Assembly (NCBI RefSeq): GCF_000967865.1
Contig: NZ_JXRU01000025.1
Location: 1-64,000 of the forward strand
DNA: 64,000 nt
Source of the DNA: Microbacterium sp. SA39
GTDB taxonomy: Bacteria; Actinomycetota; Actinomycetes; Actinomycetales; Microbacteriaceae
Direction: 5' to 3'
Of the stretch, positions 33,529-44,098 are shown in pieces. The position numbers and the translations under genes are program-made. Below the pieces are notes generated by a model that worked only from the letters and a program-made list of their open reading frames with translations, was not told where the DNA came from and did not search any database. Positions within the stretch are counted from its first letter, which is position 1. Each line of letters begins with the position of its first letter.

Positions 33529-34797
33529 GTGCAGAATCAACCGTATCCGGACGATGACGGCGAAGGGCGATACCCGATGAGCTCCACGACACGAGCCGGC
33601 GCCCGCTGGATGACGATCTTCACCCTCGCGTGGCTCGCGATCTGGACCGTGCAGCTCACACCGGTGCAGCTCCTCCTGCCGCTCCAGCTCGACACCCCCG
33701 AGGATGACTGGATCCGTGGAGTGGTCTCCTCGGGGCTTGTACTCGGCATCGGAGGGCTCGCCGGCATCGTCGCAGGACCTCTCGCCGGAGCCCTCTCCGA
33801 TCGGGCTGCACCGGGGCGCCACCGCCGGCGACCCTGGGCGCTCGGCGGTGTCTGGCTCACGGCCGTCTGCCTCGTGCTCACCGGGTTCGCGAGCGGTCCC
33901 TGGATGGTCGGTGCGGCGTGGGTCGGTGTCTCGATCGGCGTCGCCGTCTCTTCTGCGGCATTCACGGCGCTGATCGCCGACCAGCTGCCGACCACTCAAA
34001 GGGGCGCTGCGGCTGCTGCCGTCGGATCGAGCCAGGCCGTCGGCATCGTGGTCGGCGTCGGCCTGGTCGTGCTCCTCGGCCTCGACATCCGCGCCGGCTA
34101 TCTCCTGCTTGCCGCGATCATCGCCGTGATCGGAACCGCTGCGGCACTTATCCTGCCGGATCCGCCGGATTCGGCGGCGACGCGCCCGAAGAGGAGGGGA
34201 CGGAAGACGCTGGCGACGCTCCGCGATCGCGACTTCGCGTGGATGCTGTCCGGTCGCCTCGTGACGAACATCGGCAATGCCCTCGGCACCGCGTTGTTCC
34301 TGTTCTTCCTGCTGCACGGTCTGGGCCAGCCGAGCGCCATGGCGCAGGACAACCTGCTGCTGCTCATCGTCGTCTACACGGTGTTCGTGGTGATCGCTTC
34401 CGTCGTCACGGGCATCGTGTCCGACCGCACCGGCAAGCGGCGCACGCTCGCGGTGGCCGCGACCGTGGTGCAGGCGGCATCCGGCGTCGCGATAGCGCTC
34501 GTGCCGACCTTCGAGATGACGATGGTGGCGGCCGCGCTGATGGGACTCGGATACGGCGCCTTCTCGACCGTGGGCCTCGCCTTCGCAGCGGATCTGCTGC
34601 CCGACGAGCAGGACCACGCGCGAGACCTCGGCATCGTCAATGTCACGGCCGCACTCGGGCAACTGATCGGCCCGGTGCTGGGAGCAGGCCTCGTGGCCCT
34701 CGTCGGCGGCTTCTGGCTCGTGTTCGTCGCGGCGGCCGTGCTCTCGCTCGCCGGCGGGGTGCTCACCGCCTGCGCACGTGAGCCTGCACGGTCATGA
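33529..34797 (+). CDS. major facilitator superfamily transporter
   Basis: 422 residues with about 12 transmembrane helices in two halves. The cytoplasmic loop between helices 2 and 3 carries the MFS signature region (GALSDRAAPGRHRRRPW), repeated in weaker form later (VSDRTGKRRTL). The related-protein pattern TPVQLLLPLQLD after the first helix is typical of an actinobacterial sugar/drug-type MFS subgroup; substrate unknown. Start could also be ATG 33577, which has AAGGG upstream. It overlaps the convergent hydrolase gene by 6 bp at the 3' end. Confidence 0.9.
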   Translation: MQNQPYPDDDGEGRYPMSSTTRAGARWMTIFTLAWLAIWTVQLTPVQLLLPLQLDTPEDDWIRGVVSSGLVLGIGGLAGIVAGPLAGALSDRAAPGRHRRRPWALGGVWLTAVCLVLTGFASGPWMVGAAWVGVSIGVAVSSAAFTALIADQLPTTQRGAAAAAVGSSQAVGIVVGVGLVVLLGLDIRAGYLLLAAIIAVIGTAAALILPDPPDSAATRPKRRGRKTLATLRDRDFAWMLSGRLVTNIGNALGTALFLFFLLHGLGQPSAMAQDNLLLLIVVYTVFVVIASVVTGIVSDRTGKRRTLAVAATVVQAASGVAIALVPTFEMTMVAAALMGLGYGAFSTVGLAFAADLLPDEQDHARDLGIVNVTAALGQLIGPVLGAGLVALVGGFWLVFVAAAVLSLAGGVLTACAREPARS

Positions 34798-35538
34798 CTC
34801 TTCCGGCTGCTCGATCGAGGCGTTGTGGTCGATCGACGCGATCGCGAGTTGCAGCACGGCGTTGAAGACGCGCGGGCGCATCGCCGTCACGAGGTGGGTC
34901 GTCCGCGGTACGACGATGAGCTCCGCGTGGGGCGCCAGACGCTGGAACAGACGCTCGTTCGCCCGCAGCTGGTCGTACTGCCCGTTCACGAACCACAGCG
35001 GGATCGCGATCCGCTCCACGGCGGTGGCGATGTCGAGGGTGGCGAGGCTCCGCAGCGCGGCATCCTGCGTGTCCAGGGCATATCCGCCGGCGGCGAAGTC
35101 GGACCGCGTCTCGGCAGGAATGGTCGCCGCCAGCATCCGGCGGGTGATCCACATTCCGCGGTCCGGCAGCGAGTCGACGGCTCGGAAGAGCAGGCGATAG
35201 GCAGAGAGTCCGGCGCCACGGGGGAGCGAAGTGCATGCCGCCGCGATGAGACCGGCGACCGGCGGCGTCTGCGCGCCCCCGGCATAGGTCAGCGACAGCA
35301 GCCCGCCCATCGAATGACCGACGAGCAGCACCGGCCCTTTCTCCGCCGCCGCACGTACCGCCTCGTCGATCGTGTGCAGCGCCTCGTGCAGGGTGAAGTC
35401 CTCCTGCATGCGAGAGCCGTGCCCTGGAAGGTCGACCGCGGTGTACGAGTACCCGTGTTCATCGAGATAGGCGAGCTGAGAGCGCCACATCGTCGCCGAC
35501 GTGCGGATGCCGTGGACGAAGACGATCTGAACGCTCAC
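34792..35538 (-). CDS. alpha/beta hydrolase
   Basis: 248 residues: FVHGIRTSATMW oxyanion region, AVDLPGHGSR, nucleophile elbow GHSMGG (Ser), and C-terminal histidine in PRTTHLVT. A lipase/esterase-like fold without a recognisable specific substrate. GTG 35538 is chosen because TATGCT lies 6 nt before it; a frame extending 20 residues further has no such signal. Converges with the MFS gene. Confidence 0.88.
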   Translation of the reverse strand: MSVQIVFVHGIRTSATMWRSQLAYLDEHGYSYTAVDLPGHGSRMQEDFTLHEALHTIDEAVRAAAEKGPVLLVGHSMGGLLSLTYAGGAQTPPVAGLIAAACTSLPRGAGLSAYRLLFRAVDSLPDRGMWITRRMLAATIPAETRSDFAAGGYALDTQDAALRSLATLDIATAVERIAIPLWFVNGQYDQLRANERLFQRLAPHAELIVVPRTTHLVTAMRPRVFNAVLQLAIASIDHNASIEQPEES

Positions 35539-35544
35539 GGGTTC

Positions 35545-35550
35545 AGCATA
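35545..35550 (-). promoter_or_regulatory. -10 element for leaderless hydrolase gene
   Basis: TATGCT on the minus strand ends 6 nt before GTG 35538. It begins immediately after the T-rich tail of the terminator at 35556-35588. Confidence 0.55.
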
Positions 35551-35555
35551 AGGAA

Positions 35556-35588
35556 AGCGGGGCCGGTGGATGAACCACCGACCCCGCT
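35556..35588 (-). terminator. terminator of the 35610-37328 binding-protein gene
   Basis: Fourteen-base arms AGCGGGGCCGGTGG and CCACCGACCCCGCT with one mismatch and a 5-base loop. On the minus strand the stem is followed by TTTCC. It ends the second peptide transporter operon. Confidence 0.8.
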
Positions 35589-35609
35589 CAGACACCATGT
35601 GTCAGGGAA

Positions 35610-37328
35610 TTACTTCTCCCAGCCGAGGTTCTCGACGGGGGTGACTCCGAAGAGGTCGAGACCCACGTAGGGCTCCGGGGTCAGGTTCGCGAGACCCTCC
35701 TGAGCCACGTACACCGACGGACCGTTGTAGAGCGGGATGACGCCCCAGGTCTCCTCGATGATCTTCGGCTCGAGCTTCATCGCAGCCTCGGTCCAGCTCG
35801 CCGCATCCTTCTGCGTCTCGACCTCGTCAGCGATCTGCTTGTCGATGTCGGCCGTGCCGGTGGCGGAGAGGTTCAGACCGCTGTCCGAGCAGTAGATCTG
35901 GCACATCCACGCCGGTCCGAACGGGTCGGAGTCGGTGAAGCGGAGGCCGAAGATGTCCCAGTTCTTCGACGTGAAGTCGTCGGAGAAGTCAGCCGACGCG
36001 CGGACCTCGATCTGCACGTCGATGCCGATCTCCTTCTGCTGAGCCTGCAGCGACTTCGCGAGTGCCTCCTGCACGGGGCTGTTGCTGAAGATCGGGTAGA
36101 TGACGGTGAACTTCACGCCGTCCTTCTCGCGGATGCCATCGTCACCCTCGACCCAGCCGGCGTCGTCGAGGAGCTTCTTGGCGCCGTCGACGTCGTACTC
36201 GAGACCGGCTTCGCCGAACGCGTCGGACCACCCGTCCTGGAAGGAATACATGTTCAGGGAGCCGGCTGCTTCTTCCTCGTAGCCGAGACCGTTCCATGCG
36301 ATCTGCTTCTGCTGATCGATGTTGATTCCCATGAAGAACGCCTTGCGCACCTCGAGGTCTTCGAACTGCGGCTTGTCGCCATCGACCATGAGGACCGTCT
36401 TGGCGGTCTGCTGGGCGCGACGGACGACTGCGCCGTCGACATCCTCGACCTGCGCGAGACGCTCTTGGCTGCCTGCCTCGACCTGGTCGATCTCGCCGTT
36501 CTTGAAGGCGTTGATCGCCGCGTCGTCTTCCAGCGCCGTGAACGTCACCTTGTCGAGGAGCGGAGCGTTGCCCCACCACTCGGGGTTCGGCTTGAACGAG
36601 ACGAAGCCCGCGTTGGCGTCGAACTCGTCGACGGTGTAAGGACCTGCACCCCACTCGGCGTTGAGGTTGCCGATGTAGGCGTTGTTGAACGTCTCGACGT
36701 CGGCGTGCTTCGGGTTGAGAACACCACCGGTGAGGAACGCCATCGACGGCCAGGCGTAGACGCCGTCGAAGGTCACCACGGCGGTCTTGGGGGAGTCGCC
36801 CTCTTCGACGGAGGTGACCTGCTTGTATCCGTCGGTCGCGTTCGGGTTGTACCCCTCCTCATAGGAACGGTTCGCCTTCCACGTGGCGTCGATGGCCGTC
36901 CAGTCCATGTCAGTGCCGTCGTTGAAGTGCGCTTCGTCCGTGAAGGTGAAGGTCAGCGTCGTGTTGCCGTCTTCCTCACCGATCTCGTAAACGTCGAGGT
37001 ACGCGTCGTTCTTCGTGACCTCGCCCTCGGGCGTGACGAGGAGGAGCTGCGGCATGTAGTAGTACCACAGGCGCGACGTGTCGGCGCTGGCGTCGCTGTT
37101 GAAGGCGTTCAGCTGCTCGGGGACCTCGTTGATCTCGAAGTTGACCTCGCCGCCCTCCTTCAGGTTCTCGCGGGGCTGCGGGTTGTAGTCCGCCGCCTTG
37201 GTCTCGACGGGCTCGCCGCCGCCGTTGTCCCCGCCGCCGGTGTTCCCGGAGCCACTCGCGCAACCCGCGAGGGCGAGTGCGAGGGCGCCGCTGATCGCGA
37301 TGGCCCCCAACAACTTCTTGTTCTTCAT
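35610..37328 (-). CDS. peptide ABC transporter lipoprotein, solute-binding
   Basis: 572-residue family 5 solute-binding lipoprotein: lipobox Leu20-Ala-Gly-Cys23, a glycine-rich linker, then the family body (VTKNDAYLDVYEI, DGTDMDWTAIDATWKAN). ATG 37328 with AAGGAG five bases upstream is chosen over a frame 41 codons longer. It is separated from the fused ATPase gene by 139 bp holding its own promoter, so it can be expressed above the membrane components, as binding proteins usually are. Confidence 0.94.
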   Translation of the reverse strand: MKNKKLLGAIAISGALALALAGCASGSGNTGGGDNGGGEPVETKAADYNPQPRENLKEGGEVNFEINEVPEQLNAFNSDASADTSRLWYYYMPQLLLVTPEGEVTKNDAYLDVYEIGEEDGNTTLTFTFTDEAHFNDGTDMDWTAIDATWKANRSYEEGYNPNATDGYKQVTSVEEGDSPKTAVVTFDGVYAWPSMAFLTGGVLNPKHADVETFNNAYIGNLNAEWGAGPYTVDEFDANAGFVSFKPNPEWWGNAPLLDKVTFTALEDDAAINAFKNGEIDQVEAGSQERLAQVEDVDGAVVRRAQQTAKTVLMVDGDKPQFEDLEVRKAFFMGINIDQQKQIAWNGLGYEEEAAGSLNMYSFQDGWSDAFGEAGLEYDVDGAKKLLDDAGWVEGDDGIREKDGVKFTVIYPIFSNSPVQEALAKSLQAQQKEIGIDVQIEVRASADFSDDFTSKNWDIFGLRFTDSDPFGPAWMCQIYCSDSGLNLSATGTADIDKQIADEVETQKDAASWTEAAMKLEPKIIEETWGVIPLYNGPSVYVAQEGLANLTPEPYVGLDLFGVTPVENLGWEK

Positions 37329-37364
37329 GGTGCTCCTTCCGCCTTTCGGCGATTCATAAAGGGA

Positions 37365-37370
37365 AGAATA
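37365..37370 (-). promoter_or_regulatory. -10 element of the binding-protein gene
   Basis: TATTCT on the minus strand in an AT-rich patch; predicted start near 37358 and a leader of about 30 nt containing a small CGCCgaaaGGCG hairpin and AAGGAG. Confidence 0.5.
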
Positions 37371-37467
37371 GTTCGACTGCTTCGGAACCACAGCGGGCGA
37401 CAGTGAATACCGCCTAACCGTTATCGGACGGTGACCCACGCTCCGTGACATCCGATTCCACGTGCGC

Positions 37468-39396
37468 TCACGCGAGCACCGGACGGGTGGTCATCGTCTC
37501 GGCGTCGAACACCACGCGCTGGCGCGTGCGCTCGATATCGGGGTCGGGGACCGGGATCGCCGAGAGCAGAGCCTTCGTGTACGGATGCTGCGGGTTCTCG
37601 AAGACGTCGTCGACGTCGCCGTGCTCCACGAAGTCACCGAGGTACATGACCGCCACGCGGTCGGCGATGTGCCGCACGACGGACAGGTCGTGGGCGACGA
37701 ACAGGTACGACAGCCCGAGCTTCGCCTTCAGCTCGTCGAGGAGGTTGATCACGCCCGCCTGGATCGACACGTCGAGCGCCGACACCGGCTCGTCCAGCAC
37801 CACGATCTTGGGGTTGGTCGACAGGGCGCGGGCGATGCCGATGCGCTGCCTCTGGCCACCCGAGAACGCCTGCGGGAAGCGGTCGCTGTGCGCGGGGTTC
37901 AGACCGACGAGGTCCATCAGCTCGTCGACCCGGCGATGCGCCTCATCCTTCGGCGTACCGATCGCGAACAGCGGCTCCGAGATGATGTCGGCGACCGTCA
38001 TCCGAGGATCGAGCGCTCCCATCGGGTCCTGGAAGACGATCTGGATGTCGCGACGCAGCTCACGCTCGACCTTGTGGCTGTGGATGTCGTTGACGCTCGT
38101 GCCGGCGATGACGATGTCACCGTCGGTCTGCTTGACCATGTCCATGATCTGCAGGAGCGTCGTCGTCTTGCCGCTGCCCGACTCGCCGACGATCGCCATC
38201 GTCTCGCCCTCGCGCACGTCGAAGCTGACGCCCTTGATCGCGTGGACCTCGCCGACCTTGCGCTTCAGGAACGCGCCCTTGAGAAGCGGGAACGTCTTGG
38301 TGAGGTTCTTGACCTCGAGAGTGATGGGGCGCTCCTCCCGGGGGAGCTTCGCCAGCGGGCTCTCCGGCACAGCGCGCACGGGATAGACGGGGACGCCGCC
38401 GAGCAGGCCGCCGTCCTCGATCTCGTCGGCGCGGATGCACGCGGCACGGTGCAGGTCGCCGGAGCCGGTCGCGACCGGAAGGAGCTCCGGCTCTTTCGTG
38501 CGGCACGCGTCCATCACGATGGGGCAGCGGTCGGCGAACGGGCAGGCGTCCGGCAGGTTGATGAGCAGCGGCGGGTTTCCCTTGATCGGTGTGAGAGGTT
38601 CCTTCTCCGCCTTGTCGACGCGTGGGATCGCGCCGAGCAGGCCGATCGAGTACGGCATCCGCGTCTTGTGGAACAGCTCGTGCACGGGGGCCTGCTCGAC
38701 GGGCTTGCCCGCGTACATCACCATCACGTCGTCCGCGGTGCGGGCGACGACACCCATGTCATGGGTGATCATCATGACCGCGGCGCCCGTCTCCTGCTGC
38801 GCTTTCTCGATCAGGTCGAGGATCTGCGCCTGGATCGTGACGTCGAGCGCGGTGGTCGGCTCGTCGCAGATGATGAGCTTGGGGTTGTTCGCCATGGCGA
38901 TGGCGATCACGACGCGCTGGCGCATGCCGCCGGAGAACTCGTGCGGGAACGACTTCATCCGTCGTTCCGGCTCCGAGATGCCGACGAGGTTCAGCAGCTC
39001 GATCGAGCGGTTCCAGGCGTCCTTCTTCGACAGGCTCCGATGCACGGTGAGTGCCTCGATGAGCTGATCGCCGACGGTGAACACCGGCGTGAGGGACGTC
39101 AGCGGGTCCTGGAACACCATCGACATACCGTTGCCACGGATCACGGAGAGCTGCTTGTCGCTCATGCCGAGAAGCTCTCTGCCCTCGTACATGATCGACC
39201 CGGTGACCTTGGCGTTCTCGTCGAGCAGCCCCATGATCGCGAGCGACGTGACGGACTTGCCCGATCCGGACTCGCCGACGATGCCGAGGGTCTTGCCGGC
39301 CTCGAGATCGAAGGAGACACCGCGGACCGCGTCGACACGCCCCGCCTCTGAGGCGAAGCTGACGGCGAGGTCGCGGACGGAGAGTACGTTGCTCAT
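37468..39396 (-). CDS. fused oligopeptide ABC transporter ATPase (second system)
   Basis: 642 residues with two ABC domains: Walker [11 protein letters not shown] and GESGSGKTTT, signatures FSGGMRQRVVIA and [12 protein letters not shown], Walker [14 protein letters not shown] and [13 protein letters not shown]. The first domain ends with the Cys-rich OppD-type tail (CPFADRCPIVMDAC, HRAAC), which in relatives can hold an iron-sulfur cluster. ATG 39396 overlaps the stop of the permease gene upstream; a longer frame reaching 40239 is the permease read in another frame. It is the second fused ATPase in the window. Confidence 0.93.
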   Translation of the reverse strand: MSNVLSVRDLAVSFASEAGRVDAVRGVSFDLEAGKTLGIVGESGSGKSVTSLAIMGLLDENAKVTGSIMYEGRELLGMSDKQLSVIRGNGMSMVFQDPLTSLTPVFTVGDQLIEALTVHRSLSKKDAWNRSIELLNLVGISEPERRMKSFPHEFSGGMRQRVVIAIAMANNPKLIICDEPTTALDVTIQAQILDLIEKAQQETGAAVMMITHDMGVVARTADDVMVMYAGKPVEQAPVHELFHKTRMPYSIGLLGAIPRVDKAEKEPLTPIKGNPPLLINLPDACPFADRCPIVMDACRTKEPELLPVATGSGDLHRAACIRADEIEDGGLLGGVPVYPVRAVPESPLAKLPREERPITLEVKNLTKTFPLLKGAFLKRKVGEVHAIKGVSFDVREGETMAIVGESGSGKTTTLLQIMDMVKQTDGDIVIAGTSVNDIHSHKVERELRRDIQIVFQDPMGALDPRMTVADIISEPLFAIGTPKDEAHRRVDELMDLVGLNPAHSDRFPQAFSGGQRQRIGIARALSTNPKIVVLDEPVSALDVSIQAGVINLLDELKAKLGLSYLFVAHDLSVVRHIADRVAVMYLGDFVEHGDVDDVFENPQHPYTKALLSAIPVPDPDIERTRQRVVFDAETMTTRPVLA

Positions 39397-40331
39397 GCTC
39401 GGCCTCCAGCCGCAGACGTGGGATCGAGGGCATCGCGCAGGCCGTCGGCGACGAGCGCCATCGACACGGTGAGAAGGGTGAGTGCGGCGGCGGGGAAGTA
39501 GAACAGCCAGGGCGAAGTGATCAGCGAACTCGACCCCGCGCCGATCAGCGCGCCGAGGGAGACATCGGGGATCTTCACGCCGAACCCGAGGAACGACAGG
39601 CCGGTCTCGGCCACGACCGCGCTGACGACGCCCAGGGTGAAGTTGATCACCAGCAGCGAGCCGATGTTCGGCAGCAGGTGCCGCAGCACGATGCGGAACC
39701 CGCGCACGCCCATGTAGCGGGCGGCGCTCACGTACTCGCGCTCGCGCAGCGACAGCGCAAGGGTCCAGATGACGCGAGCGGGGAAGTACCAGCCGATCAC
39801 GAAGATCATGATGAAGGCGATGACTCGCCAGTCGCCGCCGGACTTGTTCGAGATCATCGCCAGGATGAGGAACGACGGGATCACCATCATGAAGTGGATG
39901 ACGAGCAGGGCGATCCGCTCGGTCCATCCGCCGAAGTAGGCCGCCGCGGTTCCGACGAGGGCCGAGACGATGGTCACGCCGACCGAGACGGTCACCGCGA
40001 TCATCAGCGAGCGCTGCAGACCGACGGCCACCTGCGCGAACAGGTCGTTGCCGGCGTTGTTCGTGCCGAACCAGTGCTCGGCCGACGGTCCGGTGCTGAG
40101 GGCGAGGAAGTCGAGCTCGACGTGGTCGTAGCGCGCGATGAGCGGTCCGATGATCGCGAAGAGCACGAGCAGGGCGAAGATGATGAGACCGGCGACTGCG
40201 CCCTTGTTGCGTGCGTAGCGTCGTGAATACAGCGTCCACTTCGACAGCCGTCGGGTCGCGACGCGCGTCGTCTCCGGGCCCGGGGCGACGGACGGCGCCT
40301 CGACAGTGGGGTCGATCATTTCGGAGGTCAT
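39393..40331 (-). CDS. peptide ABC transporter permease (DppC type)
   Basis: 312 residues: long cytoplasmic N-terminus, first helix GAVAGLIIFALLVLFAIIGPLIA, motif HWFGTNNAGNDLFAQVAVG, EAA loop region (EYVSAARYMGVRGFRIVLRHLLPN) and about six helices. ATG 40331 follows 1 nt after the DppB-type stop, and its stop overlaps the ATPase start. Partner of the permease at 40333. Confidence 0.93.
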   Translation of the reverse strand: MTSEMIDPTVEAPSVAPGPETTRVATRRLSKWTLYSRRYARNKGAVAGLIIFALLVLFAIIGPLIARYDHVELDFLALSTGPSAEHWFGTNNAGNDLFAQVAVGLQRSLMIAVTVSVGVTIVSALVGTAAAYFGGWTERIALLVIHFMMVIPSFLILAMISNKSGGDWRVIAFIMIFVIGWYFPARVIWTLALSLREREYVSAARYMGVRGFRIVLRHLLPNIGSLLVINFTLGVVSAVVAETGLSFLGFGVKIPDVSLGALIGAGSSSLITSPWLFYFPAAALTLLTVSMALVADGLRDALDPTSAAGGRA

Positions 40332-40332
40332 G

Positions 40333-41316
40333 TCAACTCACTCTCACTCGAGGATCGAGCACCACGACGGCGACATCGGCGAGGATGGCGCCGATCGCGG
40401 TCAGGACGGCGCCGAAGGCCGCGACCGCGACCGTGCCATGGATGTCGTTCTTGTTGATCGTCTCGATGAAGTACTTGCCCATGCCGTTCCAGGCGAAGAT
40501 CGTCTCGGTGAGGACGGCACCGGTGAAGATGGCCGGGATCGTGAAGGCCACCTGCGTCGCGACGGGGATCAGCGAGGTGCGCAGCGCGTGCTTGCGAATC
40601 GCCTGCTGCTTCGTCAGCCCCTTGGCGCGGGCGGTGCGCACGTAGTCGGCGCTGATGTTGTCCAGGAGGAGCGAGCGCTGCAGGAAGTGGATGCCGGCGT
40701 AGCCGACGATCACGAGCGCGATCGTCGGCAACGTCAGGTGTTGCAGCACGTCTATGAGAACGGGGAAGAACCCTTCGACCCCGCGACTCGCGTTGCCCGT
40801 CACGTAGAAGATGCGCACGCCGGTCGCGTCGTTCAGGCCGATGGCCAGGAGCACGATCGCGAAAGCCGCCACGACGATCGGGATGTTCATCGTGATGATG
40901 CTCGTCGCCTGGCCGATGCGGTCGGCGAGCTTGTACTGGCGGGAGGCCGTGTACACGCCGAGGGCGATGCCGAGAATGGTCGTGAGGATGGTCGCGCCGA
41001 GGACGAGCTCCGCGCTGACCCACATCCGGTATGCGACCTGCTCGTTGACCGACCCGCCGGTGGGGCTGACTCCCCAGTCCCACCGGAGAAGGATGCCGGT
41101 GAGCCAGGTCCACCACCTCTCGATGAGCGGGACCGTGTCACTGAGGTTGCGCGGCTCCAGCGTGTTGACGATCTGCTCTTCGGTGAGCGGAGGACGTCGA
41201 CCCACGTAGTTGCTGCGCGGATCGAGGAACCCCCACGCGAGGAAATACGTGATGTTGGTCGCGACCACGATCATGAGCAGCCAGCCGAGTGCACGGCGCA
41301 CGAGATACTTGATCAA
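40333..41316 (-). CDS. peptide ABC transporter permease (DppB type), first gene of the operon
   Basis: 327 residues if started at TTG 41316 (LIKYLVRRALGWLLMIVVATN), which puts the first helix at the N-terminus as in related permeases. ATG 41385 would add 23 residues with no membrane character and is the alternative. The protein has an unusually long external loop after helix 1 (FLDPRSNYVGRRPPLTEEQ...), typical of this subgroup, and EAA-loop ADYVRTARAKGLTKQQAIRKHALR. The region upstream holds the 14-bp palindrome at 41504. Confidence 0.9.
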   Translation of the reverse strand: MIKYLVRRALGWLLMIVVATNITYFLAWGFLDPRSNYVGRRPPLTEEQIVNTLEPRNLSDTVPLIERWWTWLTGILLRWDWGVSPTGGSVNEQVAYRMWVSAELVLGATILTTILGIALGVYTASRQYKLADRIGQATSIITMNIPIVVAAFAIVLLAIGLNDATGVRIFYVTGNASRGVEGFFPVLIDVLQHLTLPTIALVIVGYAGIHFLQRSLLLDNISADYVRTARAKGLTKQQAIRKHALRTSLIPVATQVAFTIPAIFTGAVLTETIFAWNGMGKYFIETINKNDIHGTVAVAAFGAVLTAIGAILADVAVVVLDPRVRVS

Positions 41317-41503
41317 GGTGATGATTCTTTCTCTTCTACAGAGGTGCGCGGGATCTGCCGACGCAACGCTGAGCCGGGTAGACATTCAAGCATCATCCAC
41401 CGCTTTGCGCGACGCGACATCCTCCACGGGGTCTGTGACGGAGTCCTATCGCCCACGGGATCCGGTGTCACGGACTGCTCCCGGGCAACTTCGCGAGACT
41501 ATC

Positions 41504-41517
41504 ACCGGTATACCGGT
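41504..41517. promoter_or_regulatory. 14-bp perfect palindrome, candidate operator
   Basis: ACCGGTATACCGGT reads identically on both strands. It lies between the second peptide transporter operon (minus) and lepA (plus). A further half-site TACCGGT occurs at 41565-41571, just before the lepA -10. On the minus strand GATAGT (41499-41504) is a possible -10 touching the palindrome. Such GGTATACC cores suit GntR- or TetR-type repressors; the protein is unknown. Confidence 0.5.
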
Positions 41518-41576
41518 ATTGGGCACTTGACGAACTCGGGGGACCGGCCGGATCGGTGATCCTGTACCGGTCACCG

Positions 41577-41582
41577 TAGAAT
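41577..41582 (+). promoter_or_regulatory. -10 element of lepA
   Basis: TAGAAT ends 9 nt before ATG 41592, so transcription would begin within a few bases of the start codon; a leaderless or near-leaderless message. Confidence 0.5.
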
Positions 41583-41591
41583 CGACGGGAC

Positions 41592-43445
<1,854 letters not shown>

Positions 43446-43447
43446 CG

Positions 43448-43930
43448 GTGCCGCGTCCGGCATACGAGCGGGGAATGACTCGTCGTCCGCTCGACGCCGT
43501 ACCGAAAGGGATGCGCGCTTCGGAGCACTCAGCGGTCGTGAGCGCAGAGTCGATCGCCGCGGTCGCGTCGCTCGTCCGGACGTGGGAGTTCAAACGCCGC
43601 GCCGGGTTCGAGGTGCCTGCGGGGGAGCCGCTGCCGGGTCGCGAGGGCGTGCTCGCGAAGCGCATCCTCGGCATCCGCTTCGCCGAGCCGATCAGAGTCG
43701 TGTGGGCCGACGATCACGGATTCGGCTACGAGACGAGGCCGGGGCATCCGATCTACGGCGAGGAGTCGTTCCAGATCGACGCGCGGGGCGTCTTCACCGC
43801 GCGATCCGTGTCGCGTCCTTCGAACGTCTTCTGGATGCTGATGTCCCCGGCGCTCCGGATCCTGCAGGGCCGCACTCACGCGAAGTACGTCCGCATAGTC
43901 CAGGCCGCCGCCGCGGCGGTCGCCGGCTGA
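43448..43930 (+). CDS. DUF1990 family protein
   Basis: 160 residues, soluble, with the DUF1990 pattern GFGYETRPGHPIYGEESFQID and ARSVSRPSNVFW. The family adopts a compact lipocalin/START-like beta-barrel according to general knowledge, function undefined. GTG 43448 lies 2 nt past the lepA stop; ATG 43475 is an alternative. It has a paralogue 180 bp downstream (44112). Confidence 0.82.
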   Translation: MPRPAYERGMTRRPLDAVPKGMRASEHSAVVSAESIAAVASLVRTWEFKRRAGFEVPAGEPLPGREGVLAKRILGIRFAEPIRVVWADDHGFGYETRPGHPIYGEESFQIDARGVFTARSVSRPSNVFWMLMSPALRILQGRTHAKYVRIVQAAAAAVAG

Positions 43931-43949
43931 CAGCTGCGCGACGAGCGGC

Positions 43950-44014
43950 AAGGTTGAATGCACTTCGCAAGGCCGGATTCGTGGGTTCCCTCCTTCGCGG
44001 GTGCATTCTGCCTT
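43950..44014. repeat. imperfect inverted repeat between the two DUF1990 genes
   Basis: Fourteen-base arms (AAGGTTGAATGCAC at 43950-43963; GTGCATTCTGCCTT at 44001-44014) match at 12 of 14 positions, with the 8-bp core GAATGCAC/GTGCATTC perfect. The 37-base spacer is long for a terminator. It may be a structured RNA or remnant repeat after the lepA-DUF1990 transcript. Confidence 0.4.
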
Positions 44015-44073
44015 CACAGTGTCCGGCGCGGTGACCCGCGACGCGCCCGGGATGTGACGGCGTGCGGCGCGGG

Positions 44074-44085
44074 GGGTGATCACCC
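44074..44085. promoter_or_regulatory. 12-bp palindrome over the -35 region of the second DUF1990 gene
   Basis: GGGTGATCACCC is a perfect palindrome whose centre lies about 32 bp upstream of the predicted transcript start at 44112. The position suits an operator or activator site. Its binding protein is unknown. Confidence 0.45.
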
Positions 44086-44098
44086 AGGCAACCCGAAG

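Noticed and set aside
37329..37467. Riboswitch upstream of the binding-protein gene
   Set aside because: The gap holds only a promoter, a small hairpin and a ribosome site; no riboswitch core seen.
39397..40239. 281-codon N-terminal extension of the second fused ATPase
   Set aside because: It is the permease gene read in another frame; the ABC domain starts properly at 39396 with a 4-nt overlap.
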